NCBI RefSeq assembly: GCF_002863865.1 | Contig: NZ_CP022684.1 | Location: 3,229,990-3,293,989 of the forward strand | Source: Ketobacter alkanivorans | Lineage (GTDB): Bacteria > Pseudomonadota > Gammaproteobacteria > Pseudomonadales > Ketobacteraceae | DNA length: 64,000 nt | Direction of reading: 5' to 3' | In this document: positions 27,663-38,706 of the stretch, one piece after another | Numbering within the stretch: position 1 is the first letter of the stretch | How the letters are laid out: each line of letters begins with the position of its first letter | Translations under genes and position numbers: made by a program | Notes under the pieces: model-generated | Databases searched by the model: none | What the model was told of the DNA's origin: nothing | The model's input: the letters and a program-made list of their open reading frames with translations, nothing else

Positions 27663-29414
27663 ATGACAGAGCAAGCGAGATTGTCCCGTACGAGTCTGCA
27701 GACCTATTGGCGGCTATTAGGGTACTTGAGTGGTTTGAGAGGGTATTTTGCCTTAAGCGTATTCGGATTTTTGGTATTTAGTGTTTCTCAGCCAATGCTG
27801 GCCAAGCTAATGGAGCTGGTAATTAATGCAATCGAGCACAAAGATGCAGATGCTCGATGGGTGTTACCATTTGTTGCTGTTGGCATATTTGCTGTGCGTG
27901 GGTTCGGCATGTTTATGGGCAACTATTTTAATGAGTATGTTGGGGCAAGTGTCATTCGACGCATAAAATATGAACTTTTCCAGCATTTAATCGTTCTGCC
28001 AGCAAGGTACTATGATCAGGCATCTCAGGGACAGTTGCTGCATAGGCTTAATAGTGGTGTTCATCAAATACAGACTGCAGTGACGAATGCTTTGAAGGTG
28101 CTTGTTAGGGAAGGCTTCACGATAATAGCTCTATTATCGTGGGCATTTTACCTTAACTGGAGGCTCTCCTTGACGTTTCTTGCATTGACACCGCTGCTTG
28201 TGCTTTTGGTTTCTTACTCGACAAAACGCCTAAAAAAAGTAGCAAAAAAGAGTGAGGGTGCACTAGGCGATGCAATGCAGGTTTCTAAAGAGTTAATAAG
28301 TAATTACGGTGTAGTTAGAGGTTTTGGTGCGGAAAAATATGAAAGCCAACGATATGGCAAGGCCTTGGATAGAGCATTTAAAACACAATTAAAAATCCGA
28401 AAAATATCATCAATATTTACTCCGTTATCGCAATTAATAGTTGCATCTGCAGTGGCTATAATCATTTTCTTGCTTCTAAATCCTATATTTCTGATGAGCA
28501 GTACAACTGGTGAGCTAGTGGGTTATCTCACAACCGTGGCGTTGCTACCTAAGTCGATGCAACAACTCAGCGGTATTAACGTGACGATACAACGAGCATT
28601 GGTTGGAGCAGATTTGGTTTTTTCGATTCTGGATGTTGAGCCAGAGAAAGATTTGGGAAATTTCGAAATTCAACGAGTGCAGGGAGCTGTTCGTTTTGAT
28701 GGCTTATGCTTCCGCTATCCATCTTCAACACAAGATGTGCTTTCTCAAGTCTCGTTCTCCGTTAACCCAGGAGAAATGGTAGCTTTGGTGGGGCGTTCTG
28801 GAAGCGGAAAAACCACTCTGGCAAGTTTACTTTATCGGCTTTATGAGGTGGACGACGGCTCCGTTTTTGTTGATGATGTCGACGTCAATCATTATAAACT
28901 GACCAATCTTCGAAAGCAGATCGCGCTTGTAAGCCAAAATGTGTCGCTGTTTGAAGATACTGTGCGTAATAATATTGCTTACGGGGATGCTGCATACACA
29001 GATGAGCAGATAAGAGGTGCTCTTTTAAGCGCGCATGCTGAAGATTTTGTCAATGCACTTCCTCAAGGTTTGGATACAATGATTGGAGAGAATGGATTAA
29101 TGCTGTCTGGAGGGCAGCGTCAACGAATTTCAATTGCGCGAGCATTTCTAAAGGATGCTCCAATATTGATCTTGGATGAGGCAACTTCTGCGCTGGATAA
29201 CGAATCTGAATCTAAAATTACACAGGCTATAGAGGAACTTGCTGATAGTCGTACTACCTTTGTAATAGCTCATCGATTGTCCACAATATTAAAAGCAGAT
29301 AGGTTGATCGTGATGGATGCAGGGCAGATTGTGGAGCAAGGGCGCCATGAGGACTTGCTTGCTAAAGGAGGTTACTACGCCAATTTATATAACTCTGAGT
29401 TGGTAAATGATTGA
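27663..29414 (+). CDS. msbA: MsbA-type lipid A flippase (ABC exporter)
   Basis: 583 residues, ATG 27663 with GAGG 8 bp upstream. Six membrane helices (about 25-310) fused to an ATPase domain: Walker A GRSGSGKTT, Q-loop LVSQNVSLF, signature LSGGQRQR, Walker B ILILDEATSALD and H-loop IAHRLS. It flips lipid A-core across the inner membrane. Length and architecture agree with the family. The gene begins the AT-rich stretch of the LPS region and is directly followed, without spacing, by a pyruvyl-transferase-like gene, unlike the usual msbA-lpxK pair. Confidence 0.95.
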   Translation: MTEQARLSRTSLQTYWRLLGYLSGLRGYFALSVFGFLVFSVSQPMLAKLMELVINAIEHKDADARWVLPFVAVGIFAVRGFGMFMGNYFNEYVGASVIRRIKYELFQHLIVLPARYYDQASQGQLLHRLNSGVHQIQTAVTNALKVLVREGFTIIALLSWAFYLNWRLSLTFLALTPLLVLLVSYSTKRLKKVAKKSEGALGDAMQVSKELISNYGVVRGFGAEKYESQRYGKALDRAFKTQLKIRKISSIFTPLSQLIVASAVAIIIFLLLNPIFLMSSTTGELVGYLTTVALLPKSMQQLSGINVTIQRALVGADLVFSILDVEPEKDLGNFEIQRVQGAVRFDGLCFRYPSSTQDVLSQVSFSVNPGEMVALVGRSGSGKTTLASLLYRLYEVDDGSVFVDDVDVNHYKLTNLRKQIALVSQNVSLFEDTVRNNIAYGDAAYTDEQIRGALLSAHAEDFVNALPQGLDTMIGENGLMLSGGQRQRISIARAFLKDAPILILDEATSALDNESESKITQAIEELADSRTTFVIAHRLSTILKADRLIVMDAGQIVEQGRHEDLLAKGGYYANLYNSELVND

Positions 29415-30302
29415 ATGAAAAGCTTTCTCGTTAGGAAATTTGGTAAAAAGAAGAAGTGGGATTACCCTATCATTGATGGGATTACCTATGTGCATCACAA
29501 TCCCAGTCGCGGCAATATAGGCGATTTTCTTTGTTCACCTCGTCATTATTTTACATGGAGTGAGCCGCTGGAAAATGTTGTTATTGTCGGTGGAGGTGTT
29601 TTTGTTGAGTTTGCTGTACCTAAATTGAAGGCGCAAAGTGTGGACTTCAGGAAGGCTGTGCTTTGGGGGGTAGGGCAGTCGATTCGAGATGAAAGTATGA
29701 ACAATAAGCAAGTAGCGAGTTTACCATATTTAGCATGGGGGGTAAGGGACAAAAATTTTTTGTCAGATGAACGCCGTTTTCTGCCGTGTGTAAGCTGTTT
29801 GCACCCTATGCTTGATCAGGGTAGTGAATCAGATGAGACGTTGCTCTTCTTAAATTTTGACCCCAAAGTAACTCCCCCTCAGGCGCTCGAATCTGTCTGC
29901 TTGTTGGCGCAAAGCAATGGGTGGCGTCTGTTGTTTAACAATTGCAGTGAGGGCGAGTTTAGGAGTGCGTTGGCGTGCTCAGAACGAATTATCACTAACT
30001 CCTATCACGGAGCGTATTGGGGGCTTTTGTCTGGCCGGAGAGTCAACCTTATGGGTTACTCTTCCAAATTTTTTAGTTTACTCAAGAGCTTTGGGTTGTC
30101 ATCGAGAGCGTGCTTTCCTGTAGGGCGAGGAAGTGTGGAGGATATTTTGACGGCACTGGTTGATGATTCCTTTTTGGACGCTGAAATAAAATTGGATGAC
30201 TCACAATGTGTTCTCGCCGGATACAGAAGAATTAATATCTGCTTTGCAGAAAGCCTCATAGAGGTAGGATTGTTTGGTGGGTTTAATTTAAGAGTTGCCT
30301 AG
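29415..30302 (+). CDS. Polysaccharide pyruvyl transferase-like protein (ExoV-like)
   Basis: 295 residues, ATG 29415 immediately after the msbA stop. Family hallmarks: NIGDFLCSP near the start, VIVGGGVFVEF, GVGQSI, YLAWGVRDKNF, and the C-terminal TNSYHGAYWGLLSGRRVNLMG (the S-x-H-G-x-x-x-G-L motif). Members transfer pyruvyl groups or, in some ExoV-like cases, act on exopolysaccharides. The last 20 bases overlap the 3' end of the convergent ELM1-like gene. Confidence 0.8.
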   Translation: MKSFLVRKFGKKKKWDYPIIDGITYVHHNPSRGNIGDFLCSPRHYFTWSEPLENVVIVGGGVFVEFAVPKLKAQSVDFRKAVLWGVGQSIRDESMNNKQVASLPYLAWGVRDKNFLSDERRFLPCVSCLHPMLDQGSESDETLLFLNFDPKVTPPQALESVCLLAQSNGWRLLFNNCSEGEFRSALACSERIITNSYHGAYWGLLSGRRVNLMGYSSKFFSLLKSFGLSSRACFPVGRGSVEDILTALVDDSFLDAEIKLDDSQCVLAGYRRINICFAESLIEVGLFGGFNLRVA

Positions 30303-31323
30303 TTAACTCTTCTGACCAACATTTCTTTAGCGGGCGGAATTTTTCACTGTTTGCCCAGTCTATTATTTGGCCGATTGACAGGTTGTTTAGTTCGCAGCGG
30401 ATTATCTTGCCTGATTCTTCGAGTTGTTCAACCATAGGTGTTACTAGGTTGTTGTAGCCCCTGCCCTGGGGGCGAATGGTAACGGTTGGTAAGCGTGCGT
30501 TAACACCTTCGCTAATCATTGAAGCGCTGTCTTCTGTCGTGACTAGGATATAGCATTGGGATATTGCATCTATTAAAGAAATTCTTTCATCGTCCTTGTG
30601 CCATAGGTGGAGTTGGATTCTTTCGTTGGTTTTTGGGAAAGCCTTACTAAGGATTTTTGTGCATGTCTCAGGGGTTCTAGGGGATGTCGATATCGTCCAT
30701 TCAATTTCCAGATCAATGCTGGAGTCAAGTATGTATTGACAGAGCCTTTCCCAGAATTCTTCGGAATACTGGTAGCCCTTGGTGTTGCCTCCAATTAGTA
30801 AAGTAAGTTTCTTTTGGTTTGTCAGGGCGCGTCGGGACAGTGTGAACTGCTGGAAAGTAATGCTGGTTGGTAGTGTTTGAAGGTTAATGTGGGCATGTTG
30901 TGCTGGAGTGGATGGGGTAGATATTAGCGTTGCGATTGTTTTGTGATCGATTCGCTTAGGTGCTCCCATATATATGATGCAGCTCGAATAAGCTTTCGAT
31001 AATATCAAGGCCGGATATTCGAAGGGGGCCGTTTTAGCGATGATGAATGATCCTGCTTCAATTTCGGGGTGCTGCCCGATGCAGGCCCAAGCGATAATCC
31101 TCTTTAGGCTAGGGTTTTCTATTCTAGTTAAGGCCCATGCTGCAATTTTATATAAGTTGAAAAATATGCTTCTGCGTGACCGTGTCTCGCAATGAAGTTT
31201 GTTGATTAGGTCTGGATTGCTCTGTAATGCATTGGCAATGGCGTTAAGTTGGATGTTACTACCAATATGCTTTGATTCTAATACATATATCATTGGTTGA
31301 TGCGTGCCCATTTTTGATGCCAT
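30283..31323 (-). CDS. ELM1-family protein, second copy
   Basis: 346 residues from ATG 31323 (internal Met at residues 5 and 11 are alternatives). Family features: IYVLESKHIGSNIQLNAIA, then LTLLIGGNTKGYQYSEEFW and VTTEDSASMISEGVNARLPT (the SxMxSE donor-site-like motif), ending in the PQGRGYNNL region. Related to the protein encoded at 21184 but clearly diverged; both are glycosyltransferase-like proteins of surface-polysaccharide loci without a proven reaction. It is AT-rich like its neighbours and convergent with the gene ending at 30302. Confidence 0.8.
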   Translation of the reverse strand: MASKMGTHQPMIYVLESKHIGSNIQLNAIANALQSNPDLINKLHCETRSRRSIFFNLYKIAAWALTRIENPSLKRIIAWACIGQHPEIEAGSFIIAKTAPFEYPALILSKAYSSCIIYMGAPKRIDHKTIATLISTPSTPAQHAHINLQTLPTSITFQQFTLSRRALTNQKKLTLLIGGNTKGYQYSEEFWERLCQYILDSSIDLEIEWTISTSPRTPETCTKILSKAFPKTNERIQLHLWHKDDERISLIDAISQCYILVTTEDSASMISEGVNARLPTVTIRPQGRGYNNLVTPMVEQLEESGKIIRCELNNLSIGQIIDWANSEKFRPLKKCWSEELTRQLLN

Positions 31324-31432
31324 TAATAGGTTGATTGGGGTAGATTATAAGTCATAATCGTAAGCCTGTATTTTCTTTAGGCAATCTAAAGCATTGCTCC
31401 ATACATTCACTTGAGGTTAGAACAGGTAAACG

Positions 31433-32332
31433 ATGCTGCACTACTTTCTAAAAAAGCGCCTCAAAAAGCACGATGAGAATAATAATATTCGATTAAAATC
31501 GATGATGACTATGCTTCATCTTGAGCAGTCGGCCATCGCTCGTTGTGGGTCTGGGATAGGGAACGATTGTGCTCAGAACATTGTTGTGTCATTGACATCC
31601 TATGAGAAACGCATAGACGAGCTTTATTTGTGTATCGAGAGTTTGTTTAGACAATCGTTAAAAGCAGATAGGGTTATTCTGTGGCTGTCGGTTAAGAATT
31701 TCCCCGGAAAGGATTTACCTAGAACGCTCTTGTCTCAGTGTGAAAAAGGTCTTGAAATTAGATTTATTGAGGATGATCTTGGACCCTATAAGAAGATCAT
31801 ATATACCCTTGACGAGTGCCCTGAAAGTCTCGTAATCACAGTCGATGATGATGTTCTGTATCCGGTGGATATGGTGGAGAAGCTATATCGATCTTACTTG
31901 CTCAGTCCTGCTGCAGTTCACTGTCATCGGGCCTATAGAATGCGGGTTCGCAATAACAATCAGCTCGAACCTTACAAGAAGTGGGATGTCGTTGGTTGCG
32001 AAGGGCAGACCGGTATCGATATTTTTCCGACAGGTATCGCAGGTGTATTGTATCCTCCTGGGAGTCTCCATCGGGATGTGCTTGATGTGAATCTGTTTAT
32101 GCGTCTTTGTCCGGGGGCGGATGATGTGTGGTTGAAAGCGATGAGTCTTTTGGCGGGCAGTCTTTCTTCCAAGGTTGAAGATTCTCGTTCATGGAAGAGT
32201 CGATTCTTGACAATCGAAGGCTCGCAAGCCCAGAGTCTTAAGCGCGATAATTGGAAGCCGAGAAATGGTAATGACAGCAAGATCAACGCCGTCTTTGGTC
32301 ACTATGACTTGTATCGGTTTTTGTGTGTATAG
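31433..32332 (+). CDS. Glycosyltransferase family 2-like protein
   Basis: 299 residues, ATG 31433. GT-A type: IVVSLTSYEKRIDELYLCIESL at the start, then VITVDDDVLYP with the DxD metal motif (about residue 138), and GADDVWLKAMSLLAG near the catalytic base position. It fits the mannosyl- and glycosyltransferase-like proteins that begin with 'SLTSY'. Substrate unknown. It is convergent, with no spacer, with the GT25 gene at 32333. Confidence 0.78.
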   Translation: MLHYFLKKRLKKHDENNNIRLKSMMTMLHLEQSAIARCGSGIGNDCAQNIVVSLTSYEKRIDELYLCIESLFRQSLKADRVILWLSVKNFPGKDLPRTLLSQCEKGLEIRFIEDDLGPYKKIIYTLDECPESLVITVDDDVLYPVDMVEKLYRSYLLSPAAVHCHRAYRMRVRNNNQLEPYKKWDVVGCEGQTGIDIFPTGIAGVLYPPGSLHRDVLDVNLFMRLCPGADDVWLKAMSLLAGSLSSKVEDSRSWKSRFLTIEGSQAQSLKRDNWKPRNGNDSKINAVFGHYDLYRFLCV

Positions 32333-33124
32333 TTAATGCCTAATTCGTTTGCTTCTTCCAATGTCTTTGGGTGGAGTTGATGCAGGGAAGAAATCTGCGT
32401 AGTGCCGAAATCTGAAGTAGTGTCTTCGTAGGCTCCGATAAAGTTTGTTAAGTCTCCATCTGAGGATTACCTCAAAATTCCGACTTATGATCCCTTCAGT
32501 TTTCTTAATGGTTGTTGGGTGCGTTTTTTCGTAGATGGCGTGGGGTTCTACGCTATAGCATCTTAGGTTGTACAAAAAGAAGCTGTCGTAGAACTTATCG
32601 ATGGGCATGGATATCTCTGAGCCGTGCTTAAGTATTATTTCCATCCCTCTTCTGTTTGCTATGTATCCCTGTGTACCTAGGCCTCCTCTTATTGGGCGAG
32701 TTAGGATGTGAGTATCAGTTAGCATCTTGATTCTTTTGCGCTTTCTGAGTTTTAGCGACATGAGTCTAACTAGGTGGGCGCCCTCACCAAGATTCTCGAT
32801 AGCGTCCATTACATCGCCAATGTGCGCTTCCGCAATGACGTCGTCTTCAAATATGGCTACATGTTGGAGGCCAGAATTGTATGCTGTTTTAATGGCCCTG
32901 AGGTGTGACAGGTAGCATCCAACTTCTGATTTTGTCAGTTCGGCCTTTCGGTTCGTTAGTGCTTTGTGTTGATTGATGGATTCGCCCTTAAGCAGTTGTG
33001 GAAAAACGATCCTCCCATCAACCGCTGGAAAAATTTCCGCATCAACGCCGTCTCGTGCAAGTGCGTTTTGGAGGTTTCTTGCGGTCTCATTGTCTGGTGA
33101 GAGAGAAATGATAAAAGCTTTCAT
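32333..33124 (-). CDS. Glycosyltransferase family 25 (LPS biosynthesis)
   Basis: 263 residues, ATG 33124, overlapping the upstream ligase-like gene by 4 bp. GT25 markers: FIISLSPDNETARNLQNAL, IFPAVDGR, LTKSEVGCYLSHLRAIK and the metal motif VAIFEDDV. It resembles LpsA/LgtB-type galactosyl- or glucosyltransferases that extend lipooligosaccharide. A basic C-terminal tail follows (KLYRSLRRHYFRFRHY). Confidence 0.92.
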   Translation of the reverse strand: MKAFIISLSPDNETARNLQNALARDGVDAEIFPAVDGRIVFPQLLKGESINQHKALTNRKAELTKSEVGCYLSHLRAIKTAYNSGLQHVAIFEDDVIAEAHIGDVMDAIENLGEGAHLVRLMSLKLRKRKRIKMLTDTHILTRPIRGGLGTQGYIANRRGMEIILKHGSEISMPIDKFYDSFFLYNLRCYSVEPHAIYEKTHPTTIKKTEGIISRNFEVILRWRLNKLYRSLRRHYFRFRHYADFFPASTPPKDIGRSKRIRH

Positions 33125-34464
33125 TTTGAGTTGATCTGCTGCTTATGGATGTGGGTATGATTGGGCCAAGTATAGTGAAGGGTGATGCCGGTTAGTAGGC
33201 CGTATATATATATGCCAGTAGAATAAAACATATACGATTCGAAGCAATTTACAATCAACCACATTGAAAAGTATGCCATATAAAACGCATAAATATCGGT
33301 GTGAATCATGCGCCGTCGCCAGGCCGAAGTGATATGAGTGAATGTCCAGAAATAAAGGGACGCTAATGCTGCGAGCCCTAAAGCGCCATAATTTACAGCG
33401 ACTTCCAAGTATGTATTGTGGAGATGTCTGAATTTGTTCCTAATATTCTCTGGAAGGTTTGTCGAAGTTTGGATGGCAAGCTTCTTTCCATTCCCTCCCC
33501 AGCCTACAATGGGGTGCTGTTTGTAAAACTTGGCTGCTTCTAGCCATGTGTGAATTCGAATTCCAATGCTAGAATACGGCATTCTTTCAAAGTTGAAAGA
33601 GGTAATGGCGCTCAACGTGCGGGACTCCTTTTGCCACCTCTCGGACTTTATGTATTGGTAATTGAAAGCAATAATGCTTAGCAGCATTGCAAAGCAAATG
33701 GAACCGTATGTTAGCGATCTCGCTTTGTGCCCACCTTTGAGATTCTGAAAGAGGAAGAACGATATGGTTGTAGCAATGGCTATAGAAAACCCTAAGAATA
33801 TCGCCCTAGTATCAGAGAGCTTCAGTAACACTGCTGCATAGATCATTGCTGTCACAGTTGCTATGATTGCAAGGGCTTTTGATCGAGATGTTTTTTGGCT
33901 TTGGTATACCCGTCTGCTGAAAATGATTAGGCCGATCAAGGCTGCCGCAGATAGCATGCTTGCGTGTTCCCAATTTACAACGCCGAATCTAGGCCGTTCA
34001 CCATTAAATCCTTTTATGAAGTCATCGATACCCTCACCGTTCGTCCATGCGGCGAGAAAGAAGCCGGTTAGCGCTAGGGTCAATAATAACCACGGAGATT
34101 GGTTGTTCGTGCGCAAGGTCCAAGCCACTGGTATGAACAGAAACCAAGGAGCCAGACGGTGTAGCTTAAGGGAAGTTTCGGCTAGCTCTGGATGGTATAG
34201 GTGGCTGTTAATCCACGAGATGGTTTGTACTAGTATGCATAGGCCAAATAGCAAGAAAGGTGTGGTTCTAAGAGTGCTCTTTTGCATCAGAATACTAACG
34301 CTTGCAGCTAAGATCAGTAGCTGCATTAGCAGCTTTCCTGTATCTGGAAAGCAAAAATAGGTGAACGTAAACCCATATAAAAGCCAAAGACATAGGAGGT
34401 TAATTTTTCTCTCGCTGATGTGAAGTGCTTCTCTGAAGCCAGAATTTGAGTCAGATAGGGGCAT
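33121..34464 (-). CDS. O-antigen ligase-like membrane protein (Wzy_C family)
   Basis: 447 residues from ATG 34464; a TTG at 34533 would add 23 residues. About ten hydrophobic helices; the large periplasmic loop carries IGIRIHTWLEAAKFYKQHP and WGGNGKK, then FRHLHNTYLEVAVNYGALG. The H-N-x-Y/L-E pattern and a preceding R are the features of WaaL/Wzy_C ligases, which join O-antigen or other glycans to lipid A-core. It could instead be a Wzy polymerase, since these share the domain. It heads a two-gene unit with the GT25 gene. Confidence 0.85.
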   Translation of the reverse strand: MPLSDSNSGFREALHISERKINLLCLWLLYGFTFTYFCFPDTGKLLMQLLILAASVSILMQKSTLRTTPFLLFGLCILVQTISWINSHLYHPELAETSLKLHRLAPWFLFIPVAWTLRTNNQSPWLLLTLALTGFFLAAWTNGEGIDDFIKGFNGERPRFGVVNWEHASMLSAAALIGLIIFSRRVYQSQKTSRSKALAIIATVTAMIYAAVLLKLSDTRAIFLGFSIAIATTISFFLFQNLKGGHKARSLTYGSICFAMLLSIIAFNYQYIKSERWQKESRTLSAITSFNFERMPYSSIGIRIHTWLEAAKFYKQHPIVGWGGNGKKLAIQTSTNLPENIRNKFRHLHNTYLEVAVNYGALGLAALASLYFWTFTHITSAWRRRMIHTDIYAFYMAYFSMWLIVNCFESYMFYSTGIYIYGLLTGITLHYTWPNHTHIHKQQINSK

Positions 34465-34641
34465 GGTTGCTACTGGGCTTTTCGCTATTGCTGAATAGGG
34501 GTAAAGTATCAGGGTTTGGCTGTGACGAGGCAAGTGCTGGCTTGTAAATTAACAAGGTCATGGAATATTTGTGGCGTCATTACTATGGTCTTAAGTGTCC
34601 ACCCATTATACTCCCAAATATAACAATCATTTGGATCTGCA

Positions 34642-35928
34642 ATGCTGACTCGCTGGCTTTACACTTTGGCCTTCTATGTGGCTGTACCCTTTCTGTTGCT
34701 GCGTTTACGCAAGCGGGCGAAGAAGAACCCTGCGTATCGCCTGAGAATAGGTGAGCGCTTTGCGCTGTATCCCCCTGGTAAGCCGCTACAGGGCTCGCTC
34801 TGGTTTCATACGGTGTCGGTGGGCGAATTTCTGGCGGCAAAGCCGCTGATTGATCGTATCCTGCAATCTTACCCGGATTCGCCCTGTCTGATCACCACCA
34901 TGACGCCTACCGGGTCTGATCGTGTGCAGCAAGCCTATGCTGATCAAATCCGGGCTGGTCGCGTGCATCATGTCTACTTGCCTTACGATTTGCCGGACGC
35001 CATCGGCCGTTTTTTGAAGCGCTTCAACCCTAAGGTGCTGGTGATTATGGAGACGGAGCTGTGGCCTAATACGCTCCATTTCACTCACCGCCGCGGAGTG
35101 CCTATCGTTGTTGCCAATGCGCGTTTGTCTGAAAAATCTGCAGAGGGTTATCGCAAAATATTGCCATTGTTTCGCCCTATGATGCGCGAAGTTTCCCTGA
35201 TTGCCGCGCAGTCTGATGTGGATGGGGATCGGTTTGTGGAATTAGGGTTGCCGCCCCGTAATTTGCAGGTCACCGGTACGGTGAAGTTCGATATGGATAT
35301 CAAGCCCGAGACCAAGGCGCAGGCGCTGGCGTTGCGGGAGCAGTGGGGTGGTCAGCGTAAGGTGTTGATCGCCGCCAGCACTCACGCTGGTGAGGATGAG
35401 CAGGTGCTGGAGGCTTTCCTGTATCTGCGCAGTAAGGTGCCAGGCGCGTTGCTGGTGATCGTGCCAAGGCACCCTGAGCGTTTTAATGATGTGGCGGAAT
35501 TAATAGAGGCTATGGGGTTGACCCTAAGCCGTGTGAGCACCCAAGACCCTATCGGAGCAGAGACAGATGTGATTCTGGGGGACACCATGGGGGATTTGCT
35601 GAAGCTGCTGGGTGCTTCTGATGTGGCCTTTATCGGTGGTAGCCTGGTGCCGGTGGGTGGGCACAATATGCTGGAGGCGTTGGCTATGGGGGCGCCCGCG
35701 CTGACCGGGCCTCACGTGTTCAATTTTCAGGTGGTAGCTCAGATGCTGACCGAGCTTGATGTGCTTAAGACAGTCACCACCCCTTTGGGGCTTGGTCAGG
35801 CGGTAGAGATGTTGTTTATGGATGAATCTGCCCGTTATGCGCTGTCCAAGCGTGGCAAGTGCGTGGTGGATGAAAATCGCGGTGCAATGGACCGTTTATT
35901 TGGGCTCATTTGCCAGCAGATTTCCTGA
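34642..35928 (+). CDS. waaA: 3-deoxy-D-manno-octulosonic acid (Kdo) transferase
   Basis: 428 residues, ATG 34642. GT30 enzyme: the N-terminal membrane anchor MLTRWLYTLAFYVAVPFLLL, RLRIGERF, and LWFHTVSVGEFLAAKPLI with the catalytic Glu. Also LVIMETELWPN and, in the C-terminal domain, VLIAASTHAGEDEQVL, IVPRHPERF and FIGGSLVPVGGHNMLEALA. It transfers Kdo from CMP-Kdo to lipid IVA at the inner membrane. Base composition returns here to the GC-richer host level. Confidence 0.96.
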   Translation: MLTRWLYTLAFYVAVPFLLLRLRKRAKKNPAYRLRIGERFALYPPGKPLQGSLWFHTVSVGEFLAAKPLIDRILQSYPDSPCLITTMTPTGSDRVQQAYADQIRAGRVHHVYLPYDLPDAIGRFLKRFNPKVLVIMETELWPNTLHFTHRRGVPIVVANARLSEKSAEGYRKILPLFRPMMREVSLIAAQSDVDGDRFVELGLPPRNLQVTGTVKFDMDIKPETKAQALALREQWGGQRKVLIAASTHAGEDEQVLEAFLYLRSKVPGALLVIVPRHPERFNDVAELIEAMGLTLSRVSTQDPIGAETDVILGDTMGDLLKLLGASDVAFIGGSLVPVGGHNMLEALAMGAPALTGPHVFNFQVVAQMLTELDVLKTVTTPLGLGQAVEMLFMDESARYALSKRGKCVVDENRGAMDRLFGLICQQIS

Positions 35929-36001
35929 CGCCGGTTGCTGCCGTCTGGCGCACTGGTTATAGTTCCCCTTCTAAGTTTCACCAAGGTTACATTGATGTAT
36001 T

Positions 36002-36055
36002 GCGGGTTTGACCCCCGTGCATTTCGAGTAAAAACCCTGCATTTTCTGCGGTTTT
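36002..36055 (+). promoter_or_regulatory. thiC leader with two mutually exclusive hairpins
   Basis: Hairpin A pairs GCGGGTTT (36002-36009) with AAACCCTGC (36032-36040, one bulged T). Hairpin B pairs AAAACC (36031-36036) with GGTTTT (36050-36055). Both use the same AAAACC strand, so only one can form. Hairpin B ends in four U and sits 30 bp before the thiC start. This is the layout of an attenuator or riboswitch expression platform, but no TPP (THI-box) core is visible in the 156-bp gap. Confidence 0.4.
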
Positions 36056-36057
36056 AG

Positions 36058-37971
<1,914 letters not shown>

Positions 37972-37979
37972 AGTCAACC

Positions 37980-38006
37980 GGCCGGGTGCGAAAATAGTGC
38001 CCGGCC
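37980..38006 (+). terminator. Hairpin after thiC
   Basis: GGCCGGG (37980-37986) / CCCGGCC (38000-38006), 13-nt loop, 8 bp after the thiC stop. The following TTGCGTTG is only partly T-rich, so termination may be incomplete. Confidence 0.5.
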
Positions 38007-38075
38007 TTGCGTTGTCGCAGGCCGGTATTCTGGCTAGCCTTAAGAGAGAGTTCACTGACGGATAAAGGTGTATTC

Positions 38076-38699
38076 ATGGATCGGAATGAAGGGCACTGTT
38101 TTGGCCACGAAGACGTAGAAGTGGAGAAAAAGGAGCTGGTGTATGACGGCTTCTTCAAAATGCAGCGTTATCAGTTACGTCACCGCCTGATCGAGGGTGG
38201 CTGGTGTAAGCCTTTGATTCGAGAGTGTTTTGATCGTGGCCCTTCGGTTGGCGTGCTGCTCTATGACCCTTACAAAGATACTGTGGTATTGGTGGAACAG
38301 TTCCGTATTGGCGCTTTGGAAGGTAATGAAGGCCCGTGGCAGCTCGAACTGGTAGCAGGCATCCTGGAAAAGGGTGAATCGCCAGAGGATGTTGTGCATC
38401 GCGAGGCCATAGAGGAAGCCGGCAGTGACGTGCTGGCGTTGGAATATATCTACGAGTATTACCCCAGCCCAGGCGGTTCCAATGAAAAACTGTACCTGTA
38501 CTGCGGTGGCATCGACTCCTCTGGTGTGGGTGGTGTGCATGGCCTGGCTGACGAGGGTGAAGATATCTGGGTGCAGGTCTTCCCGCGGGAAGAGGCCTGG
38601 CACATATTGCAGGAAAACTACATTAATAACGCGGCCACCATCATTGCCCTGCAGTGGTTGCAAATGAATTACAAGCGCTTGCAGGAAAAATGGCAGTAA
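38076..38699 (+). CDS. nudF: ADP-ribose pyrophosphatase (Nudix)
   Basis: 207 residues from ATG 38076, which begins right before the conserved DVEVEKKELVYDGFFKMQRY stretch; a longer frame starting upstream adds non-conserved residues. The Nudix box GILEKGESPEDVVHREAIEE-AG matches Gx5Ex7REUxEExG exactly. It hydrolyses ADP-ribose to AMP and ribose-5-phosphate in the cytoplasm. First gene of the conserved nudF-yqiB-cpdA-yqiA-parE string. Confidence 0.95.
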   Translation: MDRNEGHCFGHEDVEVEKKELVYDGFFKMQRYQLRHRLIEGGWCKPLIRECFDRGPSVGVLLYDPYKDTVVLVEQFRIGALEGNEGPWQLELVAGILEKGESPEDVVHREAIEEAGSDVLALEYIYEYYPSPGGSNEKLYLYCGGIDSSGVGGVHGLADEGEDIWVQVFPREEAWHILQENYINNAATIIALQWLQMNYKRLQEKWQ

Positions 38700-38706
38700 T
38701 GCGGTC

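Noticed and set aside
38007..38075. Longer start for nudF
   Set aside because: The extra residues overlap the thiC hairpin region and are not family-like.
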